Shown: positions 1 to 6,993 of the stretch, in pieces
Position numbering within the stretch: position 1 is the first letter of the stretch
Layout: each line of letters begins with the position of its first letter
From: Ruminococcaceae bacterium UBA1244
Lineage (GTDB): Bacteria; Bacillota; Clostridia; Oscillospirales; Acutalibacteraceae
Direction of reading: 5' to 3'
Assembly (NCBI GenBank): GCA_002308635.1
Contig: DBWG01000042.1
Location: forward strand, 15,093-26,754
Length of the DNA stretch: 11,662 bases
Program-made: the position numbers and the translations under genes
The notes under the pieces: model-generated
What the model saw: the letters and a program-made list of their open reading frames with translations, nothing else
What the model was told of the DNA's origin: nothing
Database searches by the model: none

Positions 1-195
1 GTAAACGTCTATCGTTTTGCGTCATACCTCAGGCGTATGAACGCCAATACACAGTTTATTTGTATCACACACAGAAGAGGTACAATGGAAGAGGCCGATG
101 TTCTCTACGGCGTGACCATGCAGGACAGAGGAATATCCAAGCTGCTTGAACTCCACGCAAGCGAGATCGAACAGAAGCTCGGCATGAAAGCGTGA
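1..195 (+). CDS. smc: Chromosome segregation ATPase SMC, C-terminal end (partial)
   Basis: Only the last 64 codons lie in the window; frame 1 is open from base 1 to the TGA at 193-195. SMC is the long coiled-coil ATPase of the bacterial condensin that organises the nucleoid together with ScpA and ScpB. The visible part is the end of the C-terminal ATPase head, just past the Walker B/D-loop segment. It reads VNVYRFASYLRRM, then FICITHRRGTMEEADVLYG, where the His of ITHR is the family's H-loop (switch) residue, and then GVTMQDRGISKLLEL, the usual final strand of SMC proteins. The match to the family is near perfect over this stretch. The gene precedes ftsY by 32 bases, the common Firmicutes smc-ftsY order. 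The partners scpA and scpB lie at the other end of this window on the opposite strand. Confidence 0.95.
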   Translation, partial: VNVYRFASYLRRMNANTQFICITHRRGTMEEADVLYGVTMQDRGISKLLELHASEIEQKLGMKA

Positions 196-227
196 TACAA
201 TAATACCATTTATCGGAGGAATGATTA

Positions 228-1469
228 ATGGGAATTTTTACAAGAATAAAAGAAGGACTTAAAAAAACAAGAGATGCGATCTTCGGCAGGATAGACATGA
301 TGCTCAAATCCTTTACGAAGATAGACGAGGAGCTTTTTGAAGAGCTTGAAGAGCTTCTTGTAATGGGCGACGTAGGCGTAGTGACCGCCGAAAAGATATG
401 TGACGAGCTGAGAAAGCGTGTAAAACAGCAGGGCATAACCGACCCGCAGGCTATAAACGGTCTGCTTGCAGAAGTCATAACCGAAATGCTGAAGGGCGGT
501 CAGGAGCTTCACGCTGATACAAAGCCGTCAGTTATACTTGTGATAGGCGTTAACGGCGTGGGAAAGACTACGACCATCGGAAAGATGGCTGCACGTTTTG
601 TCCGTGAGGGCAAGAAAGTTACCCTTGCCGCAGCGGATACCTTCCGTGCCGCAGCGATAGACCAGCTCCAGATATGGGCGGACAGAGCCGGTGCGGATAT
701 CATAAAGCAGAATGAAGGTTCAGACCCTGCAGCGGTTGTTTTTGATGCTATATCCTCAGCCAAGGCAAGGGGCAGCGATATTATCATAGCCGATACGGCA
801 GGCCGTCTTCACAACAAAAAGAATCTTATGGCGGAGCTTGAAAAGATCAACAGAATAATCAACCGTGAGCTTCCCGATGCCGACAAGGAAGTCCTGCTTG
901 TACTTGACGCTACAACAGGTCAGAATGCCGTGAACCAGACTAAGGAGTTCAAGACCGCTGCAGGTATTACGGGTATCGTTCTTACAAAGCTTGACGGTAC
1001 GGCAAAGGGCGGTGTTGTTCTTGCCATTCGTGAAGAGCTTGATGTTCCCGTCAAATTCATCGGTGTCGGCGAACAGATAGACGATCTCCAGCCATTTGAC
1101 CCCGAACAGTTTGCAAGGGCGCTCTTTGGTGCTGACGACTTTGAGGAAGAGGAAGAACAGACCGCTGCCGAAACTCCTGTGGACGAAACCGTTCCCGAAG
1201 AGTACAAGCCCGCAACAGCGGATATCTGGGCGCAGATCGACGCAGAAGCCGCAGCAGAAGCCGAAGCTCAGGCAGAGCAGGCTGTTCCCGAACAGCCTGA
1301 TGAAGAAGAGATCGCAAGGCAGAAGGAAGCCGAGCGTCTTGAAAAAGAAAAACGTGCCGAGGAAAGACACAGCCGTGCAAAGAAGAAATACAACTGGAGT
1401 ACAGCTCCCGTACCCGAAACAACAGCCGAGGATGACGATTGGTTCAATCAGTGGAAAAACGGCGGCTGA
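228..1469 (+). CDS. ftsY: Signal recognition particle receptor FtsY, with a long acidic C-terminal extension
   Basis: SRP-type GTPase that docks ribosome-nascent chain-SRP complexes at the membrane for Sec-dependent insertion. Residues 1-95 form an amphipathic start and the helical N domain. The GTPase domain follows: P-loop GVNGVGKTT at 107-115, DTFRAAAIDQL at 137-147, DTAGR at 189-193, TKLDGTAKGG at 253-262, and GVGEQIDDLQPF at 279-290. FtsY normally ends near residue 300. Here about 113 residues follow: an acidic stretch (12 of 23 residues at 303-325 are Asp/Glu), an Ala/Glu-rich part (337-360), a highly charged probable helix (360-387), and the tail EDDDWFNQWKNGG. In E. coli FtsY the acidic region is N-terminal, so this placement is unusual. 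Start ATG 228 has the strong site GGAGG eight bases upstream. Probably cotranscribed with smc and the genes that follow. Function is certain; the role of the extension is unknown. Confidence 0.97.
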   Translation: MGIFTRIKEGLKKTRDAIFGRIDMMLKSFTKIDEELFEELEELLVMGDVGVVTAEKICDELRKRVKQQGITDPQAINGLLAEVITEMLKGGQELHADTKPSVILVIGVNGVGKTTTIGKMAARFVREGKKVTLAAADTFRAAAIDQLQIWADRAGADIIKQNEGSDPAAVVFDAISSAKARGSDIIIADTAGRLHNKKNLMAELEKINRIINRELPDADKEVLLVLDATTGQNAVNQTKEFKTAAGITGIVLTKLDGTAKGGVVLAIREELDVPVKFIGVGEQIDDLQPFDPEQFARALFGADDFEEEEEQTAAETPVDETVPEEYKPATADIWAQIDAEAAAEAEAQAEQAVPEQPDEEEIARQKEAERLEKEKRAEERHSRAKKKYNWSTAPVPETTAEDDDWFNQWKNGG

Positions 1470-1505
1470 CGATGCCGCATGACAATAGTGAAGGAAGGAA
1501 TATAT

Positions 1506-2105
1506 ATGATATTTGTGATCGCTTCCAATAACCAGAAAAAGATCAAGGAGCTTGACAGGATACTCAGTCCGCTTGATATCTATGCAAAGACTGCCGAACA
1601 GCTTGGAAAGGAGCTTGACAAGGTAGAAGAAACAGGCACTACCTTTGAAGAAAATGCCGAGCTGAAAGCAAAAGCCGCCTGTGAAAAAACAGGCTTTCCG
1701 GCAATAGCAGACGATTCAGGACTTGTTGTTGACGCTCTTGACGGAAGACCGGGTATAATGTCCGCAAGATATGCCGGAGAAGGTGCGACAGATGCCGAAA
1801 AAATAAACAAGCTTCTTGTAGAACTGATGGAGACCGGCACAACGGACAGAAGCGCACATTTTGAATGTGTTATATGCTGTTATTTTCCGAACGGCGAAAA
1901 GATATTTGCACACGGCCGCTGTGACGGAACAATAGGCTATGCGCCCAGAGGCAAGAACGGTTTTGGCTATGACCCGATATTCTTTATAGAGGGCAACAAG
2001 ACCTTTGCCGAACTCAGCGATAACCAGAAGGACGTTATAAGCCACAGAGGAAGGGCGCTTAAAGAGCTTGCAAAGCTTTTGAAGAATAAATACCAGATAA
2101 AATAA
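1506..2105 (+). CDS. rdgB: XTP/dITP (non-canonical purine NTP) pyrophosphatase, RdgB/HAM1 family
   Basis: House-cleaning enzyme of 199 residues that hydrolyses dITP, ITP and XTP to monophosphates plus pyrophosphate, keeping deaminated purines out of DNA and RNA. Family motifs are complete: the N-terminal SNNQKKIKEL, the FEENAELKAKAA helix, the metal-site DDSG at 69-72 followed by LVVDALDGRPGIMSARYAG, GFGYDPIF near 152-159, and the nucleotide-binding SHRGRAL at 179-185. The length is normal for the family. A longer reading from ATG 1479 adds nine residues (MTIVKEGIY), but the site AAGGAAGGA at 1491-1499 sits inside that extension at the right distance from ATG 1506, and the family begins with a strand like MIFVIASNN, so I chose 1506. 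It lies 36 bases after ftsY and 24 before yhbY in the same likely operon. Confidence 0.96.
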   Translation: MIFVIASNNQKKIKELDRILSPLDIYAKTAEQLGKELDKVEETGTTFEENAELKAKAACEKTGFPAIADDSGLVVDALDGRPGIMSARYAGEGATDAEKINKLLVELMETGTTDRSAHFECVICCYFPNGEKIFAHGRCDGTIGYAPRGKNGFGYDPIFFIEGNKTFAELSDNQKDVISHRGRALKELAKLLKNKYQIK

Positions 2106-2129
2106 GGCTGATGCCGAAAGGAAATAGTT

Positions 2130-2441
2130 ATGCTTACAAGTAAACAAAGAGCGTTTCTGCGCTCTCTTGCAACCAATGAAGATACAATACTCATGGTCGG
2201 AAAGGGCGGCATGAGTGACCAGATAACAAAACAGGCTGACGATGCTCTCAAAGCCCGTGAACTCATAAAGGGAAAGGTGCTTGAAACAGCCGATATAACT
2301 TCCCGTGAAGCTGCCGAACAGCTTGCTCTTGAAACGAGGAGCGAGGTCGTTCAGGTGATAGGCTCAAAATTCGTGCTTTACAGGAGAAATCCCGATGAGC
2401 CGAAGATCGAGCTTCCAAAGGCACGAAAGACAAAAAAATGA
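2130..2441 (+). CDS. yhbY: YhbY/CRM-domain RNA-binding protein (ribosome assembly)
   Basis: Small RNA-binding protein of 103 residues made of a single CRS1-YhbY (CRM) domain, a family linked to large-subunit ribosome assembly; YhbY associates with pre-50S particles in E. coli. The start MLTSKQRAFLRSLA, the conserved GKGG turn at 24-27 and the C-terminal strand VQVIGSKFVLYRR at 75-87 are diagnostic. The last residues (PKARKTKK) form a basic tail. Start ATG 2130 is preceded by AAGGAAA. Its stop is only nine bases from the nadD start, and the nadD binding site GAGGTG overlaps the yhbY TGA, so the two are probably translationally coupled. The yhbY-nadD pair is a common Firmicutes arrangement. Confidence 0.95.
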   Translation: MLTSKQRAFLRSLATNEDTILMVGKGGMSDQITKQADDALKARELIKGKVLETADITSREAAEQLALETRSEVVQVIGSKFVLYRRNPDEPKIELPKARKTKK

Positions 2442-2450
2442 GGTGCTGAT

Positions 2451-3047
2451 ATGAGGATCGGAATTTTCGGAGGAAGCTTTGATCCCGTTCACAACGGACA
2501 TATAGAACTGACCCGTGCATTTTCAGCAACACTGTCTCTTGATAAAATCATTGTCATACCGGCTTATATCTCGCCATTTAAGCTAAAAGGCGGTTCTGCT
2601 CTTCCTGAACAGAGATTTGAGATGTGCCGTCTTGCGTTTGAGAGCTATCCCGATACGGAAGTCAGCGATATTGAGCTGAAAAGAGAGGGCGCAAGCTATA
2701 CTTACCTCACTCTTCAGGCTTTGTCGGAGATGTACAAAGGCGATGAGCTGTTTCTTATTACGGGTGCGGATTCATTTCTGACTATCCAGAACTGGAAATG
2801 TCCCGAAGAGATATTCCGTCTTGCCTGTATATGCTCCGCACCGAGAAACAGCGATGATGCTGATGTCCTCAAAGCTCATGCGCAGTACCTTCACACACTG
2901 GGCGCAAGGACGGAGCTTTGTGAAATAAAGGTAATGACCGTTTCGTCAACTGAGGTCAGAGAACGTGTTAAAAACGGTGAGAGCATAAAGGGACTTGTGC
3001 CGGACAGCGTTGAAAAATACATTTACAAAAACGGATTGTATTTATAG
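2451..3047 (+). CDS. nadD: Nicotinate-nucleotide adenylyltransferase NadD
   Basis: Transfers AMP from ATP to nicotinate mononucleotide, giving deamido-NAD, the step before NAD synthetase. The 198-residue protein shows the nucleotidyltransferase signature GSFDPVHNGH at 8-17 with the catalytic histidines of the HxGH motif. GADSFLTIQNW follows at 105-115, and SSTEVR at 165-170 matches the C-terminal ISSTxIR motif that binds the ATP phosphates. The usual PPHK loop reads SPFK here (41-44), a variant I believe occurs in other Clostridia. The length is normal. Translation starts at ATG 2451 behind GAGGTG. It is the last gene of the left operon; the TAG stop lies in one arm of an 11-bp inverted repeat, and no T-tract terminator follows. 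Confidence 0.96.
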   Translation: MRIGIFGGSFDPVHNGHIELTRAFSATLSLDKIIVIPAYISPFKLKGGSALPEQRFEMCRLAFESYPDTEVSDIELKREGASYTYLTLQALSEMYKGDELFLITGADSFLTIQNWKCPEEIFRLACICSAPRNSDDADVLKAHAQYLHTLGARTELCEIKVMTVSSTEVRERVKNGESIKGLVPDSVEKYIYKNGLYL

Positions 3048-3087
3048 TAAACGCCATTGAATGTTTTCTTTTGTCATTTACTATAAA
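3041..3087. repeat. 11-bp perfect inverted repeat across the nadD stop codon
   Basis: TTTATAGTAAA at 3041-3051 is the exact reverse complement of TTTACTATAAA at 3077-3087, with 25 bases between them. The left arm contains the nadD TAG stop; the right arm runs directly into the tandem repeat that starts with AAAGTCTGGACG. The stem is AT-rich and no U-tract follows, so it is a poor intrinsic terminator. It may mark the border of the inserted repeat block or act as a weak 3' end structure for the mRNA. Confidence 0.6.
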
Positions 3088-3280
3088 AGTCTGGACGTGG
3101 AAGACGCAGCCCAAGCGACCCGTAAGGGTCGTGACGAGGGCGGTTCAAAAGAAAGCTTTTACGCTGTAAAATAGGGTGCGGCAGCTTGCCGCCCAAAGCG
3201 ACCCGTAAGGGTCGTGACGCGGACGGTTCATAAGAAAGGTCTTGCGTTTTAAAGTCGACAGCGGAGGCACTCCGCCGAAA
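3086..3280 (+). repeat. Tandem hairpin repeat, about 82-83 bp period, two units plus a partial third
   Basis: Most of the 338-base gap between nadD and yqeK is this repeat. The core CGACCC-GTAA-GGGTCG hairpin followed by TGAC occurs at 3117-3135 and at 3200-3218. It is preceded each time by GCCCAA(A)G and followed by a GGCGGTTC or GGACGGTTC segment and AAGAAAG. A second hairpin lies before the second core: GCGGCA-GCT-TGCCGC at 3178-3192. GCGGAG-GCA-CTCCGC at 3261-3275 stands 83 bases further on, in the same place in the unit but with a different stem sequence. The GTAA loop is of GNRA type when read on the plus strand, which suggests that strand is the RNA sense. The opening AAAGTCTGGACGTG recurs at 11632. 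No convincing open reading frame is present. A dispersed structured intergenic repeat is the best description; function unknown. Confidence 0.8.
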
Positions 3281-3332
3281 CTTTTATGTTTGTGAGATAC
3301 CAAAGTTTTTTACGATCCGTTGAACAATATGC

Positions 3333-3361
3333 TTGAAACACATAAAAGAAGTTGCTATAAT
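3333..3361 (+). promoter_or_regulatory. Sigma-A promoter with extended -10 for yqeK-rsfS-leuS
   Basis: TTGAAA at 3333-3338 and a perfect TATAAT at 3356-3361 are separated by exactly 17 bases. TG at 3353-3354 gives an extended -10 (TGCTATAAT). Transcription should begin near 3368, leaving a leader of about 18 bases with a GGGGG ribosome binding site at 3373-3377 before ATG 3386. The leader is too short for a riboswitch or T-box. Confidence 0.85.
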
Positions 3362-3385
3362 AAATGATGATTGGGGGCATGAAAA

Positions 3386-3964
3386 ATGGACTATAAAATA
3401 TATGAGGATATTATCAGCCAGAGAATGAAGGCTGCCCGTTTCAGACATTCAAAGAATGTTGCAAAAGAAGCTATAAGGCTTGCTAAAAAATACGGGGCCG
3501 ATCCCGATAAGGCTGAACTTGCAGGAATACTTCACGACGCTACCAAAGAGACCGAAGCCGATGAGCAGATGAAGCTTATCGCTAAGGCCGGAATACAGCT
3601 TTCTACGCTTGAACTTGAATCACCGAAGCTGTGGCACGCTATTTCCGGAAGTGCGTTTGTTCAGGTGGAGCTTGGCATTGAAGATCAGGAGGTCATTGAT
3701 GCGATACGCTACCATACAACAGGCAGAGCAGGAATGACACTTCTCGACAAGGTTATTTTTATTGCCGATTTCATATCCGCCGACCGTGATTATGAGGGCG
3801 TTGACAGGATGAGAAAGATCGCAGAAAAAAGCCTTGACGATGCTGTGCTTGAAGGAATGGCATTCACAATAGCTGACCTTGCGGAAAGAAAGCTCACAAT
3901 AGCGCCTGATACATTCGCAGGATACAACGAATTTGCCGCAATGAAGGCAAGAACGAAAAAATAA
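3386..3964 (+). CDS. yqeK: YqeK-family HD-domain Ap4A hydrolase
   Basis: HD-superfamily metallohydrolase of 192 residues. Characterised YqeK proteins split diadenosine tetraphosphate symmetrically into two ADP, removing an alarmone-like by-product of aminoacyl-tRNA synthetases. The metal ligands are all visible: H21 in FRHS, H50-D51 in ILHDATKE, H84 in WHAIS, H110 in RYHTTGR, and D128 in FIADFISADRD. The length matches the family. ATG 3386 follows GGGGG at 3373-3377. It is the first gene of a three-gene operon with rsfS (23 bases away) and leuS. The pairing with nadD upstream and rsfS downstream is the classic Firmicutes order, though here a promoter and a repeat block separate it from nadD. 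Placing an Ap4A hydrolase beside an aminoacyl-tRNA synthetase is functionally sensible, since synthetases make Ap4A. Confidence 0.94.
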   Translation: MDYKIYEDIISQRMKAARFRHSKNVAKEAIRLAKKYGADPDKAELAGILHDATKETEADEQMKLIAKAGIQLSTLELESPKLWHAISGSAFVQVELGIEDQEVIDAIRYHTTGRAGMTLLDKVIFIADFISADRDYEGVDRMRKIAEKSLDDAVLEGMAFTIADLAERKLTIAPDTFAGYNEFAAMKARTKK

Positions 3965-3987
3965 ATATTTTCACAGGAGGAAAAAGA

Positions 3988-4377
3988 ATGACATCACTCG
4001 AAACAGCAAAGCTTGCCGCAAAGGCTCTTTGCGAAAGAAAAGGAATAGACATAAAGGTCATGGAGATCAGCGATATCTCGTCTATTGCAGATTATTTTGT
4101 AATTGCAACAGGTTCGTCTACTACTCATGTAAAATCTCTTGCCGACAATGTTGAATACAGACTTGACGGCGAGGGCATAGGCGTGAGCCACATCGAGGGT
4201 TACCGCTCCGATTCATGGATACTTTTGGATTACGTTGATGTTATCGTCCATGTTTTTTCAGAGGATGCCAGAGATTATTACAGTCTCGAACGTCTTTGGG
4301 AGGACGGCAAAGAGGTGGATATTTCCGATATCGAAAATATGCCTCTTGAAGATATGTTCCCGGCAAAAAAAGGATAA
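3988..4377 (+). CDS. rsfS: Ribosome silencing factor RsfS
   Basis: RsfS (formerly YbeB/YqeL) binds uL14 on the large subunit and blocks joining to the small subunit, lowering translation when nutrients are scarce. The 129-residue protein carries the family core: DYFVIATGSS at 35-44 with THVKSLADNVE after it, GYRSDSWILLDY from 71, VIVHVF at 85-90, and RDYYSLERLW at 95-104. The last 20 residues are acidic and less conserved. The site AGGAGG lies eight to ten bases before ATG 3988. It is 15 bases upstream of leuS, so cotranscription is very likely. Confidence 0.96.
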   Translation: MTSLETAKLAAKALCERKGIDIKVMEISDISSIADYFVIATGSSTTHVKSLADNVEYRLDGEGIGVSHIEGYRSDSWILLDYVDVIVHVFSEDARDYYSLERLWEDGKEVDISDIENMPLEDMFPAKKG

Positions 4378-4392
4378 AAGGAGAGAATTGTT

Positions 4393-6801
4393 TTGAAGTA
4401 CGACCACAAAAGCATTGAATCAAAATGGCAGAAAAAATGGGAAGAAGCAGGAGTTTTTCACGCTGAATCAGACAGCGACAAGAAAAAGTTCTATGCACTC
4501 ATCGAGTTTCCCTATCCTTCGGGACAGGGACTTCATGTAGGACATCCCCGCTCATATACGGCTCTTGATATAGTATCAAGAAAGCGCAGAATGCAGGGAT
4601 ATAATGTTCTTTATCCGATAGGCTGGGACGCTTTCGGACTTCCTACCGAGAACTATGCGATAAAGAATCATGTTCACCCGAAGATCGTTACCGAAAATAA
4701 CGTTGCACGTTTCAAGAGCCAGCTTCAGGCACTCGGTATCTCATTCGACTGGAGCCGTGAGATAAATACTACCGACCCGAAATACTACAAGTGGACACAG
4801 TGGATATTCCTCCAGCTCTTCAAGAACGGTCTTGCATACAAAAAAGAAATGGCAGTAAACTGGTGTACATCATGTAAATGTGTGCTTGCTAACGAAGAAG
4901 TTGTAAACGGTGTTTGTGAGCGCTGCGGAAGCGAAGTTGTACGTAAGGTAAAATCCCAGTGGATGCTTAAAATCACAGCCTATGCCGACAGACTTATCAA
5001 CGATCTTGATCTTGTTGATTATCCCGACAGAGTAAAGGCACAGCAGAAAAACTGGATAGGCCGTTCAACGGGTGCGGAAGTTGATTTCACCACCACAACA
5101 GGCGATATCCTCACTGTATATACTACCCGTCCTGATACACTTTTCGGCGCTACATATATGGTTATCTCGCCCGAACATCCGATCATCGAAAAGCTCTCCG
5201 ATGTTATAAAGAACATGGACGAGGTAAGGGCATATCAGGATGCCGCCGCAAGAAAGTCCGATTTTGAGCGTACCGAAGTCGCAAAGGATAAGACAGGCGT
5301 TCGTCTTGACGGCGTTGAAGCTATAAATCCCGTGAACGGAAAGCAGATACCGATATTCATTTCCGACTACGTTCTCGTATCATACGGTACAGGCGCTATC
5401 ATGGCTGTTCCTGCACACGATACCCGTGACCATGACTTTGCAAAGAAGTTTGATCTTCCGATAATCGAAGTCGTAAAGGGCGGCGAAAACGTTCAGGAAG
5501 AAGCGTTCACCGACTGCGCAACAGGTATTCTTGTAAATTCCGACTACCTCAACGGACTTTCCGTTGACGATGCAAAGAAGAAGATAATCGAAGAGCTTGA
5601 AAAGACCGGAAAAGGTCATGCGAAAGTAAACTTCAAGCTCCGTGACTGGGTATTCTCACGTCAGAGATACTGGGGCGAGCCTATCCCGATAGTACATTGT
5701 CCGTGCTGCGGTGCAGTTCCGCTGCCGGAGAGCGAGCTTCCGCTTGAACTGCCTGAGGTTGAGTCTTACGAGCCGACAGATACAGGCGAATCACCTCTTG
5801 CAAAGATGACCGACTGGGTAAACACAAAATGCCCGAAGTGCGGCGGCGATGCAAAGCGTGAAACCGATACAATGCCTCAGTGGGCAGGTTCTTCATGGTA
5901 TTTCCTGAGATATATGGACCCGCATAACGACAATGCACTTGCAAGCGAAGAAGCACTTAAATACTGGTCGCCTGTTGACTGGTACAACGGCGGTATGGAG
6001 CATACAACACTTCACCTGCTCTACAGCCGTTTCTGGCACAAGTTCCTTTATGATATCAAAGTCGTTCCCACTCCCGAACCCTATGCAAAGCGTACCAGCC
6101 ACGGTATGATACTCGGCGAGAACGGCGAAAAAATGAGCAAATCCAGAGGAAACGTTGTAAATCCCGATGATATCGTAAATACCTACGGCGCAGATACTAT
6201 GCGTCTGTTTGAGATGTTCATCGGCGACTTTGAAAATGCTGCTCCGTGGAATTCGAGCAGCATAAAGGGCTGCCGCAGATTTGTTGAGCGTTTCTGCGGA
6301 CTTGAATCAATGGTAAAGGGCGATGGCATACGTCCGGAGCTTGAATCAGCCTTCCACAAGACCATAAAGAAGGTCGGAGAAGATGTTGAAACTCTGAAAT
6401 TCAACACTGCTATTGCCGCTTTGATGGCGCTTATCAATGACATATATGCAACAGGTTCTGTCACAAAGGAAGAATTGAAGATATTTACTATACTGATGAG
6501 CCCGTTTGCACCTCACGCAGCAGAAGAGGTATGGGAGCTTGCAAAGTTGGGCGAAGGATTTGTTTCCCGTGCAGAGTGGCCGTCATACGATGAAAGCAAG
6601 TGCGTTGATGCTTCTGTAGAGATCGCAGTACAGGTCAACGGAAAGATCAGGGACAAGATCATGGTGCCTGTAGACATAGATCAGGCAGGTGCGCTTGAAC
6701 TTGCGAAGAAGAGCGACAAGGTAAGCGCATTCACTGACGGCAAGACTATTGTTAAGGAAATCTACGTCAAGGGCAAGCTGATTAACATTGTAGCAAAATA
6801 A
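4393..6801 (+). CDS. leuS: Leucyl-tRNA synthetase
   Basis: Class Ia synthetase of 802 residues, full length and close to the Bacillus enzyme, that charges tRNA-Leu. The HIGH motif is HVGH at 48-51 and KMSKS is at 580-584. The CP1 editing domain shows TTRPDTLFG from 244 and GTGAIMAVPAHDTRD ending at D346, the conserved Asp of the editing pocket. Two zinc-finger-like sets are visible: C158, C161, C175, C178, and C436, C439, C480, C483. The WYNGGMEHTTLHLLYSRFW block and the C-terminal VQVNGKIRDK domain are intact. Translation starts at TTG 4393, nine bases after AGGAG (4379-4383). No ATG is nearby, and KYDHKSIESKWQ is where family members begin. Unlike many Firmicutes synthetase genes, it has no T-box leader and depends on the promoter before yqeK. 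Confidence 0.98.
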   Translation: MKYDHKSIESKWQKKWEEAGVFHAESDSDKKKFYALIEFPYPSGQGLHVGHPRSYTALDIVSRKRRMQGYNVLYPIGWDAFGLPTENYAIKNHVHPKIVTENNVARFKSQLQALGISFDWSREINTTDPKYYKWTQWIFLQLFKNGLAYKKEMAVNWCTSCKCVLANEEVVNGVCERCGSEVVRKVKSQWMLKITAYADRLINDLDLVDYPDRVKAQQKNWIGRSTGAEVDFTTTTGDILTVYTTRPDTLFGATYMVISPEHPIIEKLSDVIKNMDEVRAYQDAAARKSDFERTEVAKDKTGVRLDGVEAINPVNGKQIPIFISDYVLVSYGTGAIMAVPAHDTRDHDFAKKFDLPIIEVVKGGENVQEEAFTDCATGILVNSDYLNGLSVDDAKKKIIEELEKTGKGHAKVNFKLRDWVFSRQRYWGEPIPIVHCPCCGAVPLPESELPLELPEVESYEPTDTGESPLAKMTDWVNTKCPKCGGDAKRETDTMPQWAGSSWYFLRYMDPHNDNALASEEALKYWSPVDWYNGGMEHTTLHLLYSRFWHKFLYDIKVVPTPEPYAKRTSHGMILGENGEKMSKSRGNVVNPDDIVNTYGADTMRLFEMFIGDFENAAPWNSSSIKGCRRFVERFCGLESMVKGDGIRPELESAFHKTIKKVGEDVETLKFNTAIAALMALINDIYATGSVTKEELKIFTILMSPFAPHAAEEVWELAKLGEGFVSRAEWPSYDESKCVDASVEIAVQVNGKIRDKIMVPVDIDQAGALELAKKSDKVSAFTDGKTIVKEIYVKGKLINIVAK

Positions 6802-6874
6802 TCGTCGGACGCTAAAAGTTAAAAGTTTCGCCGGCACAAACACAAAAGTATTACCAACGTTTTCGGGGGTGTTG

Positions 6875-6900
6875 GGGGGACTTTTCCGAAAAAGTCCCCC
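6875..6900. repeat. Intergenic hairpin GGGGGACTTTT/AAAAGTCCCCC
   Basis: A perfect 11-bp stem (6875-6885 with 6890-6900) closes on the four-base loop CCGA. The pairing is very strong, but TGACTCG follows on the plus strand rather than a T-tract, so it is not a standard terminator. It lies 73 bases past the leuS stop and is the first of three hairpins at this convergent junction. Upstream, 6802-6874 holds AAAGTTAAAAGT (6815-6826), also found inverted at 11589-11600. Confidence 0.8.
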
Positions 6901-6905
6901 TGACT

Positions 6906-6923
6906 CGCCGTCCGCAGACGGCG
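6906..6923. repeat. Intergenic hairpin CGCCGTC/GACGGCG
   Basis: A perfect 7-bp GC stem (6906-6912 with 6917-6923) with the loop CGCA; one flanking T-A pair extends it. It is followed by GAAAC, as is the 3261-3275 hairpin in the nadD-yqeK repeat (CGCCGAAAC), and may be a relative of it. Confidence 0.7.
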
Positions 6924-6930
6924 AAACACT

Positions 6931-6976
6931 AAAAATAACCGTCAGGAAAGCTTAGGTTTTCCTGACGGTCGTTTTT
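6931..6976. terminator. Bidirectional intrinsic terminator between leuS and rluB
   Basis: ACCGTCAGGAAA at 6938-6949 pairs perfectly with TTTCCTGACGGT at 6958-6969; a G-T and a C-G pair can extend the stem to a TTAG loop. TTTTT follows at 6972-6976 on the plus strand, ending leuS. AAAAA at 6931-6935 gives a T-tract on the minus strand, ending rluB. It fits the convergent gene arrangement exactly. Confidence 0.93.
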
Positions 6977-6993
6977 GTTTGTAGGGTTTGTAT

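Noticed and set aside
756..1422. Minus-strand open frames inside ftsY (up to 204 residues)
   Set aside because: They are shadows of an unmistakable ftsY coding frame with biased composition.
1479..1505. Longer RdgB start at ATG 1479
   Set aside because: The ribosome binding site for ATG 1506 lies inside the extension, and the family starts at MIFVIASNN.
3086..3280. Possible CRISPR array from repeated palindromic units
   Set aside because: Only two units are present, the spacing sequences are themselves similar, and there are no cas genes.
4378..4392. T-box or other riboswitch before leuS
   Set aside because: The gap is 15 bases and holds only the ribosome binding site.
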